A stretch of DNA of 64,000 nucleotides from Pseudomonas monteilii NBRC 103158 = DSM 14164 (GCF_000730605.1 NZ_BBIS01000051.1:1-64000); one strand, 5' to 3'; numbered from the stretch's first letter, positions 49,768 through 59,437 are shown. Translations and numbers: made by a program. Notes: a model not told the origin generated them from the sequence alone.

Positions 49768-50442
49768 TCAGTTGTCGCGTGCGCCGCCGTAGTAACCGCA
49801 GCCCTGCAGGGTCTTGCCGTCGATGCGCAGCTCGGCACGCAGGTGGTGGATGGCACCGGTGGCGTTGTCTACACAGCGCTGCGGTGCGACCCACAGTTCC
49901 ACATGCTGGTTGTTGGCTTCGCTGGTCAGGGTCAGGCCGCCGCCGGGTACTTCTTCTTCCAGGAAGGGCAGGGGCAGGGGCTCCTGGCCGACACGGTTGA
50001 GCACCATGCCCTTGCCACTGGCCTTGATGTCCCACTCCGGTTCGTGGCCATTGGCGCGCAGGGTCAGCTGCTTGAAGTTGGGGTCGTCACAAGCGCGGGT
50101 GGAAGGTTCCAGGCGGTACAGGCGGCGCACTTCCAGCTGACCATCATTGTTGGCCTGCTTGCTCCCGGTAAGGCGCCCACGTACGTCGGCGAACAGCTTG
50201 TCGTTGGCGTCCTTGGCGAGGTTGGCGGCCTCTTGCAGGATGCCCGTCGCACCGACGTCGTTGATCACGAAGGTGCGGTTTTCGCTGCATGGCTTGAACA
50301 GCAACTGGCCACCGGCGGCACGCAGTTCGCCCTGCATGCGCGTGGTGCCGATGTTCGGGTCGCTTGGCGGGCTCGCCATCAGTTGGCAGCCGGCGAACAG
50401 GGGCAGCAGGGCGGTGAGCAGCAGGGTGGGGGTGAGGCGCAT
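49768..50442 (-). CDS. COG3650-type lipoprotein, unknown function
   Basis: The 224-residue protein has lipobox LFAGCQLM (Cys about residue 19) and two repeats of a small beta domain: a first half ending near RRLYRLEP and a second half with WDIKASGKGMVLNR and a Cys pair near VDNATG...GCGYYGG. It resembles uncharacterised membrane-associated lipoproteins of pseudomonads. Confidence 0.82.
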   Translation of the reverse strand: MRLTPTLLLTALLPLFAGCQLMASPPSDPNIGTTRMQGELRAAGGQLLFKPCSENRTFVINDVGATGILQEAANLAKDANDKLFADVRGRLTGSKQANNDGQLEVRRLYRLEPSTRACDDPNFKQLTLRANGHEPEWDIKASGKGMVLNRVGQEPLPLPFLEEEVPGGGLTLTSEANNQHVELWVAPQRCVDNATGAIHHLRAELRIDGKTLQGCGYYGGARDN

Positions 50443-50568
50443 GGGGCGGGCTCCGGGGAATCTTTGCTGTGAAAGCTGGCCACGTTACTCAGGCTGGCGC
50501 GGGATCACAAGTTAATGGTTGCCCGTACCGGCCCTATCGCCGGCACAGGCATTACATTTCTGGCAGGC

Positions 50569-50596
50569 AAAAAAAAGGGCCAGTAGTTGGCCCTTT
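50569..50596 (-). terminator. Terminator of the liv operon
   Basis: On the minus strand AAAGGGCCA-ACTAC-TGGCCCTT is followed by a run of eight T residues, 6 bp after the livF stop. It marks the end of the livHMGF transcript. Confidence 0.88.
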
Positions 50597-50601
50597 ATCT
50601 A

Positions 50602-51303
50602 TCAACCGCCGAGGTACGCGTCGCGCACCTTCGGGTCAGTCAACAAGGCTTCACCCGTGCCCTGCATCACCACCCGGCCGTTCTCCAGCACATACGCCCG
50701 GTCAGCAATCTTCAGCGCCTGGTTGGCGTTCTGCTCCACCAGGAACACCGTCACACCATCACGGCGCAGCTGTTCGATGATGTCGAAGATCTGCTGGATG
50801 ATGATCGGTGCCAGGCCCAGCGAAGGCTCGTCGAGCAGCAGCAGCTTGGGCTTGCTCATCAGTGCCCGGCCAATGGCGAGCATCTGCTGCTCGCCACCGG
50901 ACATGGTGCCGCCACGCTGGATGTAACGTTCCTTCAGGCGCGGGAACAGCTGCAGCACCTTGTCCAGCTGCTCCTGGTAGTCGCCCTTGTCGGTGAAGAA
51001 ACCACCCATCGCCAGGTTTTCCTCTACGGTCAGGCGGGCGAACACGCGGCGGCCTTCCGGCACGACGGCGATGCTCTTGCGCATGATGTGCGAGGACGGC
51101 TGGCCGACCAGCTCTTCACCCAGGTACTTGATGCTGCCACTGTGCGCCTGCGGCGAGCCGCACAGGGTCATCAGCAAGGTCGACTTGCCAGCGCCGTTGG
51201 CGCCGATCAGGGTAACGATCTCGCCCTGGTTGATCTCCACGTTGACGCTGTGCAGCGCCTGAATCTTGCCGTAGAAGGTGGAAACGTTTTCGAACTTCAG
51301 CAT
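50602..51303 (-). CDS. livF: Branched-chain amino-acid ABC transporter ATP-binding protein LivF
   Basis: The 233-residue ATPase has Walker A IGANGAGKSTLL (about 33-44), signature GGEQQMLAIGRAL and Walker B LLLLDEPSLGLAP. With LivG it drives import of leucine, isoleucine and valine. It starts directly after the livG stop with no gap. Confidence 0.95.
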   Translation of the reverse strand: MLKFENVSTFYGKIQALHSVNVEINQGEIVTLIGANGAGKSTLLMTLCGSPQAHSGSIKYLGEELVGQPSSHIMRKSIAVVPEGRRVFARLTVEENLAMGGFFTDKGDYQEQLDKVLQLFPRLKERYIQRGGTMSGGEQQMLAIGRALMSKPKLLLLDEPSLGLAPIIIQQIFDIIEQLRRDGVTVFLVEQNANQALKIADRAYVLENGRVVMQGTGEALLTDPKVRDAYLGG

Positions 51304-52071
51304 TTACGCTTCCCCCAGGTAGGCTTTGATCACATCAGGGTTGTCGCGGATCTCTTCCGGCGTGCCGTGGGCCAGGGGGGTGCCCTGGTTGATCACCACG
51401 ATATGGTCGGAGATGCTCATCACCAGCTTCATGTCGTGCTCGATCAGCAGCACGGTGACGTTGTGCGACTCACGCAGGTAGGCGATCAGTGCCTTGAGGT
51501 CTTCGGTTTCTTTCGGGTTCAGGCCCGCAGCCGGTTCGTCGAGCATGATGATGCGCGGCTGGGTCATCATGCAGCGGGCGATTTCCAGGCGGCGCTGCTG
51601 GCCGTAGGCGAGGGTGCCGGCGGTACGGTTGGCGAACTCGGTCAGGTTGACCTTCTCCAGCCAGTACTGCGCGCGCTCCATGGCCTCTTTCTCGCTGCGG
51701 CGGAAGCTCGGGGTCTTGAACAGGCCGGCGAAGAAGTTGGTATTGAGGTGACGGTGCTGGGCGATCAGCAGGTTTTCCAGCGCGGTCATTTCCTTGAACA
51801 GGCGCACGTTCTGGAAGGTCCGCACCACGCCCTTGCGGGCAATCTGGTGGCCGGCCAGGCCCTGGATCGGCTGGCCATCGAGCAGGATGGTGCCACCGCT
51901 GGGCTTGTAGAAGCCGGTCAGGCAGTTGAACACGGTGGTCTTGCCGGCGCCGTTCGGGCCGATCAACGCCACCACCTGTTTTTCCTTGACGGTCAGGCCT
52001 ACGCCGTTCACCGCCAACAAGCCGCCGAAGCGCATGCTCAGGCCGCTGACTTGCAGAATTTCGCGGCTCAT
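51304..52071 (-). CDS. livG: Branched-chain amino-acid ABC transporter ATP-binding protein LivG
   Basis: The 255-residue ATPase has Walker A IGPNGAGKTTVF (about 37-48), signature YGQQRRLEIARCM and Walker B IIMLDEPAAGLNP. It pairs with LivF. Its start overlaps the end of livM by 4 bp. Confidence 0.95.
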   Translation of the reverse strand: MSREILQVSGLSMRFGGLLAVNGVGLTVKEKQVVALIGPNGAGKTTVFNCLTGFYKPSGGTILLDGQPIQGLAGHQIARKGVVRTFQNVRLFKEMTALENLLIAQHRHLNTNFFAGLFKTPSFRRSEKEAMERAQYWLEKVNLTEFANRTAGTLAYGQQRRLEIARCMMTQPRIIMLDEPAAGLNPKETEDLKALIAYLRESHNVTVLLIEHDMKLVMSISDHIVVINQGTPLAHGTPEEIRDNPDVIKAYLGEA

Positions 52072-53324
52072 CGACGCAGCTCCATGTGTGGACGTTGCAT
52101 AGGCAGCAGGCCTTGCGGACGCCAGATCATCATCAACACCATCAGCGCACCGAACATCAGCATCCGGTATTCGCTGAACTCACGCATCAGCTCGGGCAGC
52201 AGGATCATCACGATGGCCGCGAGGATCACGCCCAGTTGTGAGCCCATGCCGCCGAGCACGACGATGGCGAGGATGATCGCCGACTCGATGAAGGTGAACG
52301 ACTCCGGCGTCACCAGGCCTTGGCGCGCAGCGAAGAAGCTGCCGGCGAAACCGGCGAAGCAGGCACCCAGGGTGAATGCCGAGAGCTTGATCACGGTCGG
52401 GTTCAAACCCAGCGCACGGCAGGCAATCTCGTCTTCTCGCAGGGCTTCCCAGGCGCGGCCGATCGGCATGCGCAGCAGGCGGTTGATGACGAACAGCGCC
52501 AGCAGGGCCAGCAACAGCGCCACCAGGTACAGGAAGATCACCTTGTTGATCGAGTTGTATTCCAGCCCGAAGAACTCGTGGAAGGTCTGCATGCCCTCGG
52601 CGGCGCGGCGTTCGAAGGTGAGGCCGAAGAACTCCGGCTTGGGGATATTGCTGATGCCGTTGGGGCCGCCCGTCCAGTCGGTGAGGTTACGCAGGAACAG
52701 GCGGATGATCTCGCCGAAGCCGAGGGTCACGATCGCCAGGTAGTCCCCACGCAGGCGCAGCACCGGGAAGCCAAGCAGGAAGCCGAAGGTGGCGGCCATC
52801 AGGCCGGCGATCGGCAGGCACACCCAGAAGCTCCAGCCCAGGTAGTGCGAGAGCATGGCGTAGCTGTAGGCGCCGACGGCGTAGAAGCCCACGTAACCCA
52901 GGTCGAGCAGGCCCGCCAGGCCGACCACGATGTTCAGGCCCAGGCCCAGCAACACGTAGATCAGGATCAGCGTGGCAATGTCGACTGCACCGCGCGAGCC
53001 GAAGAACGGCCATACCAGTGCCGCGACGATCAGGCCAATGATCACGTAGCGCTGGGTCTTGGGCAGTGTCAGGTAGTTGCTGACGGCCGGCGGGATCAGC
53101 TTGCGATCCGAACGGCTGCCCATTACCGCACTCCACTGCTTGTCGAACAGCACGCGCAGGAACATCAGCACCGAACACACGGCGATGATGCTGATGGTGA
53201 ACGACCCTTGGCTGTGCACGGCCAGGCTGATGCCGTCGATGCTCAGTTTCAGGCCCAGCACCGGGAAGGCCACGGCCCATACCAGCAAGGCGCTGAAGAA
53301 CGCCTGTTTGAGATTTCTGTTCAT
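52068..53324 (-). CDS. livM: Branched-chain amino-acid ABC transporter permease LivM
   Basis: The 418-residue permease has an N-terminal extension with three helices before the usual LivM core, as in E. coli LivM. The core carries the permease signature EDEIACRALGLNPTVIKLSAF. It forms the channel with LivH. It overlaps livH by 4 bp. Confidence 0.95.
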   Translation of the reverse strand: MNRNLKQAFFSALLVWAVAFPVLGLKLSIDGISLAVHSQGSFTISIIAVCSVLMFLRVLFDKQWSAVMGSRSDRKLIPPAVSNYLTLPKTQRYVIIGLIVAALVWPFFGSRGAVDIATLILIYVLLGLGLNIVVGLAGLLDLGYVGFYAVGAYSYAMLSHYLGWSFWVCLPIAGLMAATFGFLLGFPVLRLRGDYLAIVTLGFGEIIRLFLRNLTDWTGGPNGISNIPKPEFFGLTFERRAAEGMQTFHEFFGLEYNSINKVIFLYLVALLLALLALFVINRLLRMPIGRAWEALREDEIACRALGLNPTVIKLSAFTLGACFAGFAGSFFAARQGLVTPESFTFIESAIILAIVVLGGMGSQLGVILAAIVMILLPELMREFSEYRMLMFGALMVLMMIWRPQGLLPMQRPHMELRR

Positions 53325-54244
53325 ACTTTTTCAACCTCCGGGCGGCCCAGGATGCCGGTCGGCCGGAATAGCAGGACAAGAACCAACAAGCCGAATGCCA
53401 CCACGTCCTTGTACTGGTCGCCGAAGATGTCGGCGCCGAACGCTTCGGCCACACCCAGCACCAGCCCGCCGAGCATGGCGCCCGGGATGCTGCCGATGCC
53501 ACCCAGTACCGCCGCGGTGAAGGCTTTCAGGCCCACCAGGAAACCGGCGTTGGGGTTGATCACCCCGTACTGCATGCTCAGCAGCACGGCCGCCACGGCG
53601 GCCAGGGCGGCACCGATGACGAAGGTGAGGGCGATGATGTTGTTGGTGTTGATGCCCAGCAGGTTGGCCATCTTGATGTCCTCGGCGCAGGCACGGCAGG
53701 CGCGGCCCAGGCGGGAACGGGAGATGAACAGGGTGAGGCAGGTCATGGCCACCAGGGTGACCACGAACACCAGGACCTGCATGTAGCTGATCAGTACTTC
53801 TTCAGCACCACCTGGCCCGAACGAGAAGCTGCCGGGGATCAGGTTGGGGATGGACTTGTCCTTGGAGTCTTGCGACAGCAAGACGGTGTTCTGCAGGAAG
53901 ATCGACATGCCGATGGCGGAAATCAGCGGGATCAGACGGTTGCTGTTGCGCAGGGGGCGGTAGGCAACGCGCTCGATACTGTAGCCATAGGCACTGGTGA
54001 CGAAGATCGTCGCGACGAAGGCGACGGTCATCAGGATAGGCAGCGAATGGATACCCATCATGGCCAGGCCCGCCAGGGCGATGAAGGCCACATAGGAACC
54101 GATCATGTACACCTCGCCGTGGGCGAAGTTGATCATGCCAATGATGCCGTACACCATCGTGTAGCCGATGGCGATCAAGGCATAGGTGCTGCCGATGGTC
54201 AATCCATTAACCAGTTGTTGGAAGAAATGGTAGATCTCAGGCAT
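53321..54244 (-). CDS. livH: Branched-chain amino-acid ABC transporter permease LivH
   Basis: The 307-residue permease has about eight helices and the family signature CAEDIKMANLLGINTNNIIAL. The ATG at 54244 (MPEIYHFFQQLVNGL) is chosen; a longer frame runs upstream into the intergenic hairpin. It lies 186 bp after livK. Confidence 0.95.
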   Translation of the reverse strand: MPEIYHFFQQLVNGLTIGSTYALIAIGYTMVYGIIGMINFAHGEVYMIGSYVAFIALAGLAMMGIHSLPILMTVAFVATIFVTSAYGYSIERVAYRPLRNSNRLIPLISAIGMSIFLQNTVLLSQDSKDKSIPNLIPGSFSFGPGGAEEVLISYMQVLVFVVTLVAMTCLTLFISRSRLGRACRACAEDIKMANLLGINTNNIIALTFVIGAALAAVAAVLLSMQYGVINPNAGFLVGLKAFTAAVLGGIGSIPGAMLGGLVLGVAEAFGADIFGDQYKDVVAFGLLVLVLLFRPTGILGRPEVEKV

Positions 54245-54375
54245 TACAGCGCTCCTAAAAACCTGATTTGCATTTCGCTGGCGGGGGTAGGCCAGGAAAC
54301 CGCGGGTGACGGTTTTAAGATTTTCAGGTGAGCCTGCCCCCGGATCGCGGGGATCGGGCCCATGAACCTCGTAAA

Positions 54376-54407
54376 ACAAAGCCCACTGCTCGCACAGTGG
54401 GCTTCTT
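54376..54407 (-). terminator. Attenuating hairpin between livK and livH
   Basis: AGCCCACTG (54380-54388) and CAGTGGGCT (54395-54403) form a perfect stem followed on the minus strand by TTGTTTT. Partial termination here would give more binding protein than permease, as is common for ABC importers. Confidence 0.75.
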
Positions 54408-54429
54408 CGGTCAGCTATTAGTCACGCAG

Positions 54430-55545
54430 TTACTGAGGGGAGACTTCGGTCTTCGGCTTGCCGAAGTGCCATTCGTAGACCACGAATTTGAAGTCTTTCA
54501 GGTCGCCCTTCTCGTCGTACGACAGGGTGCCGGTCGGGGTCTTGAAGGAGCCGGCGTGGATGGCGGCTGCCACCTTGTCGGTGTCTTCGGACTTGGCGGC
54601 CTTGATGCCCTGGGCGATCAGCTCGACAGCCGAGTAGGCAGGGAACACGAACGGGCCGCTTGGGTCCTTGCCGTCAGCCTTGATGGCGTCGACGATCTTC
54701 TTGTTCTCCGGGTCGGCATCGAACGACTTCGGCAGGGTGACCAGCAGGCCTTCGGAGGCGTTCTGGGCGATTTGCGAGATCGAGTCGTTACCCACGCCCT
54801 CTGGGCCCATGAACTTGGCTTTCAGGCCCTTTTCCTGCGCCTGGCGCAGGATCAGGCCCAGCTCGGGGTGGTAGCCGCCGTAGTAGACGAAGTCGACGTT
54901 GTTCTGCTTGAGCTTCTGGATGATCGAGGAGAAGTCCTTGTCGCCGGCGTTCAGGCCTTCGAATACGGCAACCTTGGTGCCTTTCTTCTCGAGGGTTTGC
55001 TTGACCGCAGTGGCGATACCTTCACCGTACTGCTGCTTGTCGTGCAGCACTGCAACCACTTTTGGCTTGACGTGGTCGGCGATGTAGTTGCCGGCAGCCG
55101 GGCCCTGGGCGCTGTCCAGGCCGATGGTGCGGAAGATCAGCTGGTAGCCACGGGCGGTGATTTCCGGCGAGGTGGCGGCCGGGGTGATCATGATTACGCC
55201 TTCGTCTTCGTAGATGTCGGACGCTGGCTGGGTGGAGCTGGAGCACAGGTGGCCGATGACGAACTTGACGCCGTCGTTGACCACTTTGTTGGCGACTGCC
55301 ACGGCCTGTTTAGGGTCGCAGGCGTCGTCGTATTCCTTGGCTTCGAGCATCTTGCCATCGACGCCGCCCGCGGCGTTGATATCCTTGATGGCTTGCTTGG
55401 CGCCGATGAACTGCATGTCGCCGTACTGGGTCACAGGGCCGGTTTTAGGGCCAGCAATCCCGATCTTGATGGTATCGGCGGCAAACGAATGGCTGGCTAC
55501 CCCGGCCAGTACCATTGCGGCGAACAGCTTGGAAATCTTGATCAT
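54430..55545 (-). CDS. livK: Branched-chain amino-acid binding protein LivK/BraC
   Basis: The 371-residue periplasmic binding protein has a Sec signal peptide (cleavage after SHSFA, about residue 22) and the LivJ-type fold with IGIAGPKTGPVTQYG and VIGHLCSSSTQPASD. It captures branched-chain amino acids and delivers them to LivHM. It is first in the operon and has a dyad-rich upstream region (55546-55904). Confidence 0.95.
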   Translation of the reverse strand: MIKISKLFAAMVLAGVASHSFAADTIKIGIAGPKTGPVTQYGDMQFIGAKQAIKDINAAGGVDGKMLEAKEYDDACDPKQAVAVANKVVNDGVKFVIGHLCSSSTQPASDIYEDEGVIMITPAATSPEITARGYQLIFRTIGLDSAQGPAAGNYIADHVKPKVVAVLHDKQQYGEGIATAVKQTLEKKGTKVAVFEGLNAGDKDFSSIIQKLKQNNVDFVYYGGYHPELGLILRQAQEKGLKAKFMGPEGVGNDSISQIAQNASEGLLVTLPKSFDADPENKKIVDAIKADGKDPSGPFVFPAYSAVELIAQGIKAAKSEDTDKVAAAIHAGSFKTPTGTLSYDEKGDLKDFKFVVYEWHFGKPKTEVSPQ

Positions 55546-55904
55546 AGTGCTCCACTCATTCTGTTGTAATTCTTATAGTCCTGGCGGCCAGGGCTACAGA
55601 CCGGGCGGGATTTGCGGCGTGGCCATGCCAACGCGCAAGCCCACCTTCCCCCGGAACATGTCCCGGAACTGTACCGGTACAGTGTAGAGCGCTGTTCGAG
55701 CGCTTGAAAAGCGGTCGAAAAGTGCCTGTTTCCTGGGTTGTCGCTTGATCGACAGAAAGATACAGAAAGGCGCCATCAAACTGCCTGTATCTGTGACCCC
55801 ACCCCACAACTTCGGGGTCAATCGACCAAATTACATATTTGAAACCAGGTTTTTCTGCAAAAATGCCGGCCTTTTTTATTGGCCGATTTTTGCGGATATC
55901 ACCC
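55546..55904. promoter_or_regulatory. Dyad-rich control region upstream of livK
   Basis: No convincing gene lies in these 359 bp. Features seen: a perfect 16-bp palindrome ACTGTACCGGTACAGT (55668-55683); a 7-bp direct repeat GAGCGCT (55687-55693 and 55698-55704), spaced one helical turn; an 8-bp inverted repeat AGATACAG/CTGTATCT (55758-55765/55785-55792); and CGGCC-N9-GGCCG followed by T5 next to the DUF2288 gene. These look like binding sites for at least one unidentified regulator. Confidence 0.55.
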
Positions 55905-56216
55905 ATGACTGATCAAACAAGCACCCTCTATGCCAAATTGCTTGGCGAGACGGCAATCATCGAGTGGAAAGCGCTGGAGCGTTTCTGGGCCAAGGGTGAC
56001 CTGATTTGGGTCGACCCCAGCCTGGACCTGATCACCGTTGCCGAGGCGATGGCCGAGAATCGCAGCGAGATCTTCGCCAAGTGGCGTAGTGATGGCACTG
56101 TTGGGCCGGTGTCGGCCGAACAAGCGCTGGACCTGCAAAGCCGCGATCCAGAGATCTGGGCGGTAGTGGTTTCGCCGTTCATCGTGATTCAGGTGAAGGG
56201 CCCCGAAGTGGCGTGA
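55905..56216 (+). CDS. DUF2288 protein
   Basis: The 103-residue soluble protein has the DUF2288 character (GETAIIEWKALERFWAKGDL; VVVSPFIVIQV). Function unknown. The ATG at 55905 is chosen since the upstream frame lacks a binding site. It is divergent from livK. Confidence 0.87.
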   Translation: MTDQTSTLYAKLLGETAIIEWKALERFWAKGDLIWVDPSLDLITVAEAMAENRSEIFAKWRSDGTVGPVSAEQALDLQSRDPEIWAVVVSPFIVIQVKGPEVA

Positions 56217-56385
56217 TCGTTTTTGGTGCGCAAAAATGCGCAGTAGCCCCTTATTGGTGCTTGAAAGCATTCAAGGCGGGTAGAGGGAAGTAACAATTCG
56301 GCGTGGCGGTAACAGTTTACGGGATGCGTAATGTGTCTACCCCGCTGCCAACCTGTAAAACAATTCGAACAGTCGGGAGTCATTG

Positions 56386-57273
56386 ATGAGCACTGCACTA
56401 CCTTCGCTTGGATTTGCTGGCATCGGTCTGATGGGCCTGCCCATGTGCCGACGCCTGCTGGCGGCGGGGTATCCGCTGACCGTTTGGAACCGTAGCCCGG
56501 ACAAGTGCGCTGCACTTGTCGCCGCCGGTGCGCGCCTGGCCCACAGCCCCGCCGAACTGTGCCAGGGCAGCGACATGGTGCTGCTGTGCCTGGCCGATAC
56601 GGCTGTGGTGCGCGAGGTAGTGTTCGGCGAACACGGCATTGCCCAGGGTGGAAGCAGTGGCCAGTTGCTGATCGATTTCTCCAGCCTGGAGCCCACCGCC
56701 ACCCGTGAAATGGCTGCCGAACTGGCCGCGCTGTGTGGCATGGCCTGGCTGGATGCCCCGGTGTCTGGCGGCACGCCCGGTGCCGAAGCCGGTACCCTGG
56801 CGATCATGGTCGGTGGCGAGGCGGTTGACCTTGAGCGTGCCCGGCCGGTGCTGCAGGTACTTGGCCAGCGGGTGACGCATATGGGGGCGGTGGGCGCAGG
56901 CCAGGTGACCAAGGCCTGTAACCAGATGATCGTGGCGTGCAACGCCTTGGTCATTGCCGAAGTCGTGGCGTTGGCCGAGCAGTCCGGGGTGGATGCGACG
57001 TTGATCGCCGAAGCGTTGGCCGGTGGCTTTGCCGACTCCAAGCCCCTGCAGATCCTGGCGCCGCAAATGGCCGAAAGCCGCTTCGAACCGATCAAGTGGC
57101 ATGTGCGCACGCTACTCAAGGACCTTGATGGCGCGGTCAAATTCTCCCGCGAGCAGGGTTCGGCGACGCCGCTCAGTGGCCTCGCCGCGCAATTGATGCG
57201 CCTGCACGGTAGCCAGGGTTACCTGCAAAAAGATCCGGCGACCCTGGTAGAACTTTACCGTAACAAGGGTTGA
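56386..57273 (+). CDS. NAD(P)-dependent beta-hydroxyacid dehydrogenase
   Basis: The 295-residue protein of the 3-hydroxyisobutyrate/tartronate semialdehyde reductase family has the Rossmann motif GFAGIGLMGLPMCRRLL (about residues 8-24), substrate motif DAPVSGGTPGAEAG and catalytic Lys in GAGQVTKACNQMI. The exact substrate cannot be told. GGGAG is 6 bp from the ATG at 56386. Its last about 100 bp overlap the end of a converging gene. Confidence 0.92.
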   Translation: MSTALPSLGFAGIGLMGLPMCRRLLAAGYPLTVWNRSPDKCAALVAAGARLAHSPAELCQGSDMVLLCLADTAVVREVVFGEHGIAQGGSSGQLLIDFSSLEPTATREMAAELAALCGMAWLDAPVSGGTPGAEAGTLAIMVGGEAVDLERARPVLQVLGQRVTHMGAVGAGQVTKACNQMIVACNALVIAEVVALAEQSGVDATLIAEALAGGFADSKPLQILAPQMAESRFEPIKWHVRTLLKDLDGAVKFSREQGSATPLSGLAAQLMRLHGSQGYLQKDPATLVELYRNKG

Positions 57274-59437
57274 GCACGCCGTCCTGGCGCTGCAACCGCT
57301 CCAGCAGTGGTCGCAGCTCGGCCAGTGGTACCGGGCGACCCAGCAGGTAACCCTGCAGATAGTCGCAGCCGTGGGTTTTGAGGAACGCCTGTTGTTCCGT
57401 AGTCTCTACGCCCTCACTGACCACCTGCAAGTGCAGCGTGTGTGCCATGACGATGATCGCCTGGACGATTTCCCGATCCTTTTGGCTACCCGGCACATCC
57501 TGCAGGAACGTGCGGTCGATCTTCAGTACATCCAGCGGCAGGCGTTTGAGGTAGGCCAGAGACGAGTAGCCGGTGCCGAAGTCGTCGATCGACAGCGTCA
57601 CACCCAGGGCGCGAACGCGCTTGAGCAGGTTCACCGTGTGCTGGAGATCACCCATGAGGGCGTTCTCGGTCACTTCCAGCTCGAGTTGCCGGGCGCAGAG
57701 CCCGGCGTGAAACAGAGCTTTCTCCACTTCGTTGGGTAGCTCGTCATGGTTGAGGGTCACGGCCGAGCAGTTGACCGTGACCTTGAAGTCGCCGTAGCCA
57801 TAGCGCTGCAGGTGGGCCAGATCGTTGCAGGCGTGGCGCAGTACCCACAGGTCGAGGTCGATGATCAGGCCGTTGGCTTCGGCAATGCCGATAAAGCGTT
57901 CGGGGCCGAGCAGGCCATGTTGCGGATGCTGCCAGCGCACCAAGGCTTCCAGCTTGGCCAGCTGCCCGCTGCGCATATCGAAGATGGGCTGGTAATGGAC
58001 GCAGAGCCCGCGTTCTTCGAGCAGTGCCATGCGCAGTTCTTCTTCCAGTTGCAATGCCATCGTGGCCTGGGTCTTCAAGTTGTCGTTGAAGAAGTTCAGG
58101 CTGTTGCGCCCGTTGTCCTTTGACTGATACAGGGCCAGGTCGGCATGTTTGAGCAGCTCTTCGACGCTGGTGCCGTCGTCAGGGAAGATGCTGATACCGA
58201 TGCTGGTGGTCATGACCATGCGCCGTCCACCCAGGTCGATCGGCTCTTTCATTCGTTGCATGATGCGCTGGGCCAGATGGCGGGCTTCGTCGCGGTTATT
58301 GAGGCTGGTCACGATGCAGAACTCGTCGCCCCCGAAGCGCGCGACCAGGTCCTGGCTGCGGGTGGCGGCCTTGATGTGGTTGGCGATCACCTTGAGCAAC
58401 TCGTCACCGGCGTCATGGCCGAGGCTGTCGTTGATGCGCTTGAAATGGTCGATGTCGAGGAACATCACCGCCAGGCGGCTTTCACTGGCCTGGTGTTCGG
58501 CCAGCCGCTCGGCGAACACCTGGTTGAAGCCACGGCGGTTGACCAGATTGGTGAGCGCGTCGTAATGCGCCGCTTGTTGCAGCGAGGCGCGGGCCTGGTC
58601 CAGCTGGCTGAGTAGCACGCTGACCCGGCGCAGGTCGTGCTCTTTACTCTGCAACTTCTTGTCGGCCAATGCGGCACTGATACTGGCACCGCTGATGAGC
58701 AGTGTGATGAAGCCGATGCCCAGCCCAAGTTGCAGGCTGTTGTCGCCAGAAGGCAGGCGCAGGGCGGTATCGGCCGGGATGACCAGCGTCATGGCCGACA
58801 TCGCGGTGAAATGGGTAGCGACGATACCGGCAGCCATCAGCAGGCTGGCGCCGTACTTCATGGCCTGATAAAGAGTGCCACTGCCATTACGGAAGTAGCG
58901 GGCCAGGCACAACGCGGCCAGGCTGGTGAGCAGGGCAATGGCGCCAGAGGCCAGCAGCAGGCCGGTCTGGTAATACTGCACGGCGCCGGTTTCCAAGGCG
59001 GCCATGCCGACAAAGTGCATGAGGATGATGCCCAGGCCAATCAACACTGCGCTTTGCACAAAATGATGCACGCGCATTTGTGTGCGTTCCAGGCTGTACA
59101 TGGCCAGCCAGGCTACGCCCAGGGCGATGAGTAGCGAAAGAATGGTCAGGGAAACGTCGTAATGCACTTCCACCGGTGCCTGGAACGCCAGCATGCTGAT
59201 GAAGTGCATGGCCCAGATGCCACCGGCCAGGCAGCAAGCGCCGAGCATGTTCCATTGGCGGTGGGCAGTGGGTTCGGGGCTGTGGGATTGTCGCTCGGCC
59301 ATGTCGAGCGTGGCGAAGCAGGCCGCGCAGGCAACGAAGTAGGCGAGCAGAACCAGAAACGGTTCATGACGGCAATCAATGACGATACGCCCGGTTGCCG
59401 GCAAGTCGGCGAACAGTTGCAGCCCTAACCACTCCAT
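57173..59437 (-). CDS. MHYT-GGDEF-EAL membrane protein (c-di-GMP metabolism, MucR-like)
   Basis: The 754-residue protein has an N-terminal seven-helix MHYT sensor with three repeats (WAMHFISML, LMHFVGMAA, ATHFTAMSAM), a GGDEF domain with intact RFGGDEF and an EAL domain with intact KLEALVRW and DDFGTGYSSL. Both synthesis and hydrolysis of c-di-GMP are possible. The domain plan is that of P. aeruginosa MucR, linked to alginate control. The last about 35 residues are an unusual tail that runs antisense into the dehydrogenase gene. Confidence 0.93.
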   Translation of the reverse strand: MEWLGLQLFADLPATGRIVIDCRHEPFLVLLAYFVACAACFATLDMAERQSHSPEPTAHRQWNMLGACCLAGGIWAMHFISMLAFQAPVEVHYDVSLTILSLLIALGVAWLAMYSLERTQMRVHHFVQSAVLIGLGIILMHFVGMAALETGAVQYYQTGLLLASGAIALLTSLAALCLARYFRNGSGTLYQAMKYGASLLMAAGIVATHFTAMSAMTLVIPADTALRLPSGDNSLQLGLGIGFITLLISGASISAALADKKLQSKEHDLRRVSVLLSQLDQARASLQQAAHYDALTNLVNRRGFNQVFAERLAEHQASESRLAVMFLDIDHFKRINDSLGHDAGDELLKVIANHIKAATRSQDLVARFGGDEFCIVTSLNNRDEARHLAQRIMQRMKEPIDLGGRRMVMTTSIGISIFPDDGTSVEELLKHADLALYQSKDNGRNSLNFFNDNLKTQATMALQLEEELRMALLEERGLCVHYQPIFDMRSGQLAKLEALVRWQHPQHGLLGPERFIGIAEANGLIIDLDLWVLRHACNDLAHLQRYGYGDFKVTVNCSAVTLNHDELPNEVEKALFHAGLCARQLELEVTENALMGDLQHTVNLLKRVRALGVTLSIDDFGTGYSSLAYLKRLPLDVLKIDRTFLQDVPGSQKDREIVQAIIVMAHTLHLQVVSEGVETTEQQAFLKTHGCDYLQGYLLGRPVPLAELRPLLERLQRQDGVLNPCYGKVLPGSPDLFAGNPGYRAGASIARRGH

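Noticed and set aside
50587..52743. 718-codon plus-strand frame opposite livF, livG and livM
   Set aside because: It spans three real genes in antisense and has no recognisable domain.
55556..55906. Possible 116-residue minus-strand gene between livK and DUF2288
   Set aside because: No ribosome-binding site, and it runs through the palindromes and promoter region of livK.
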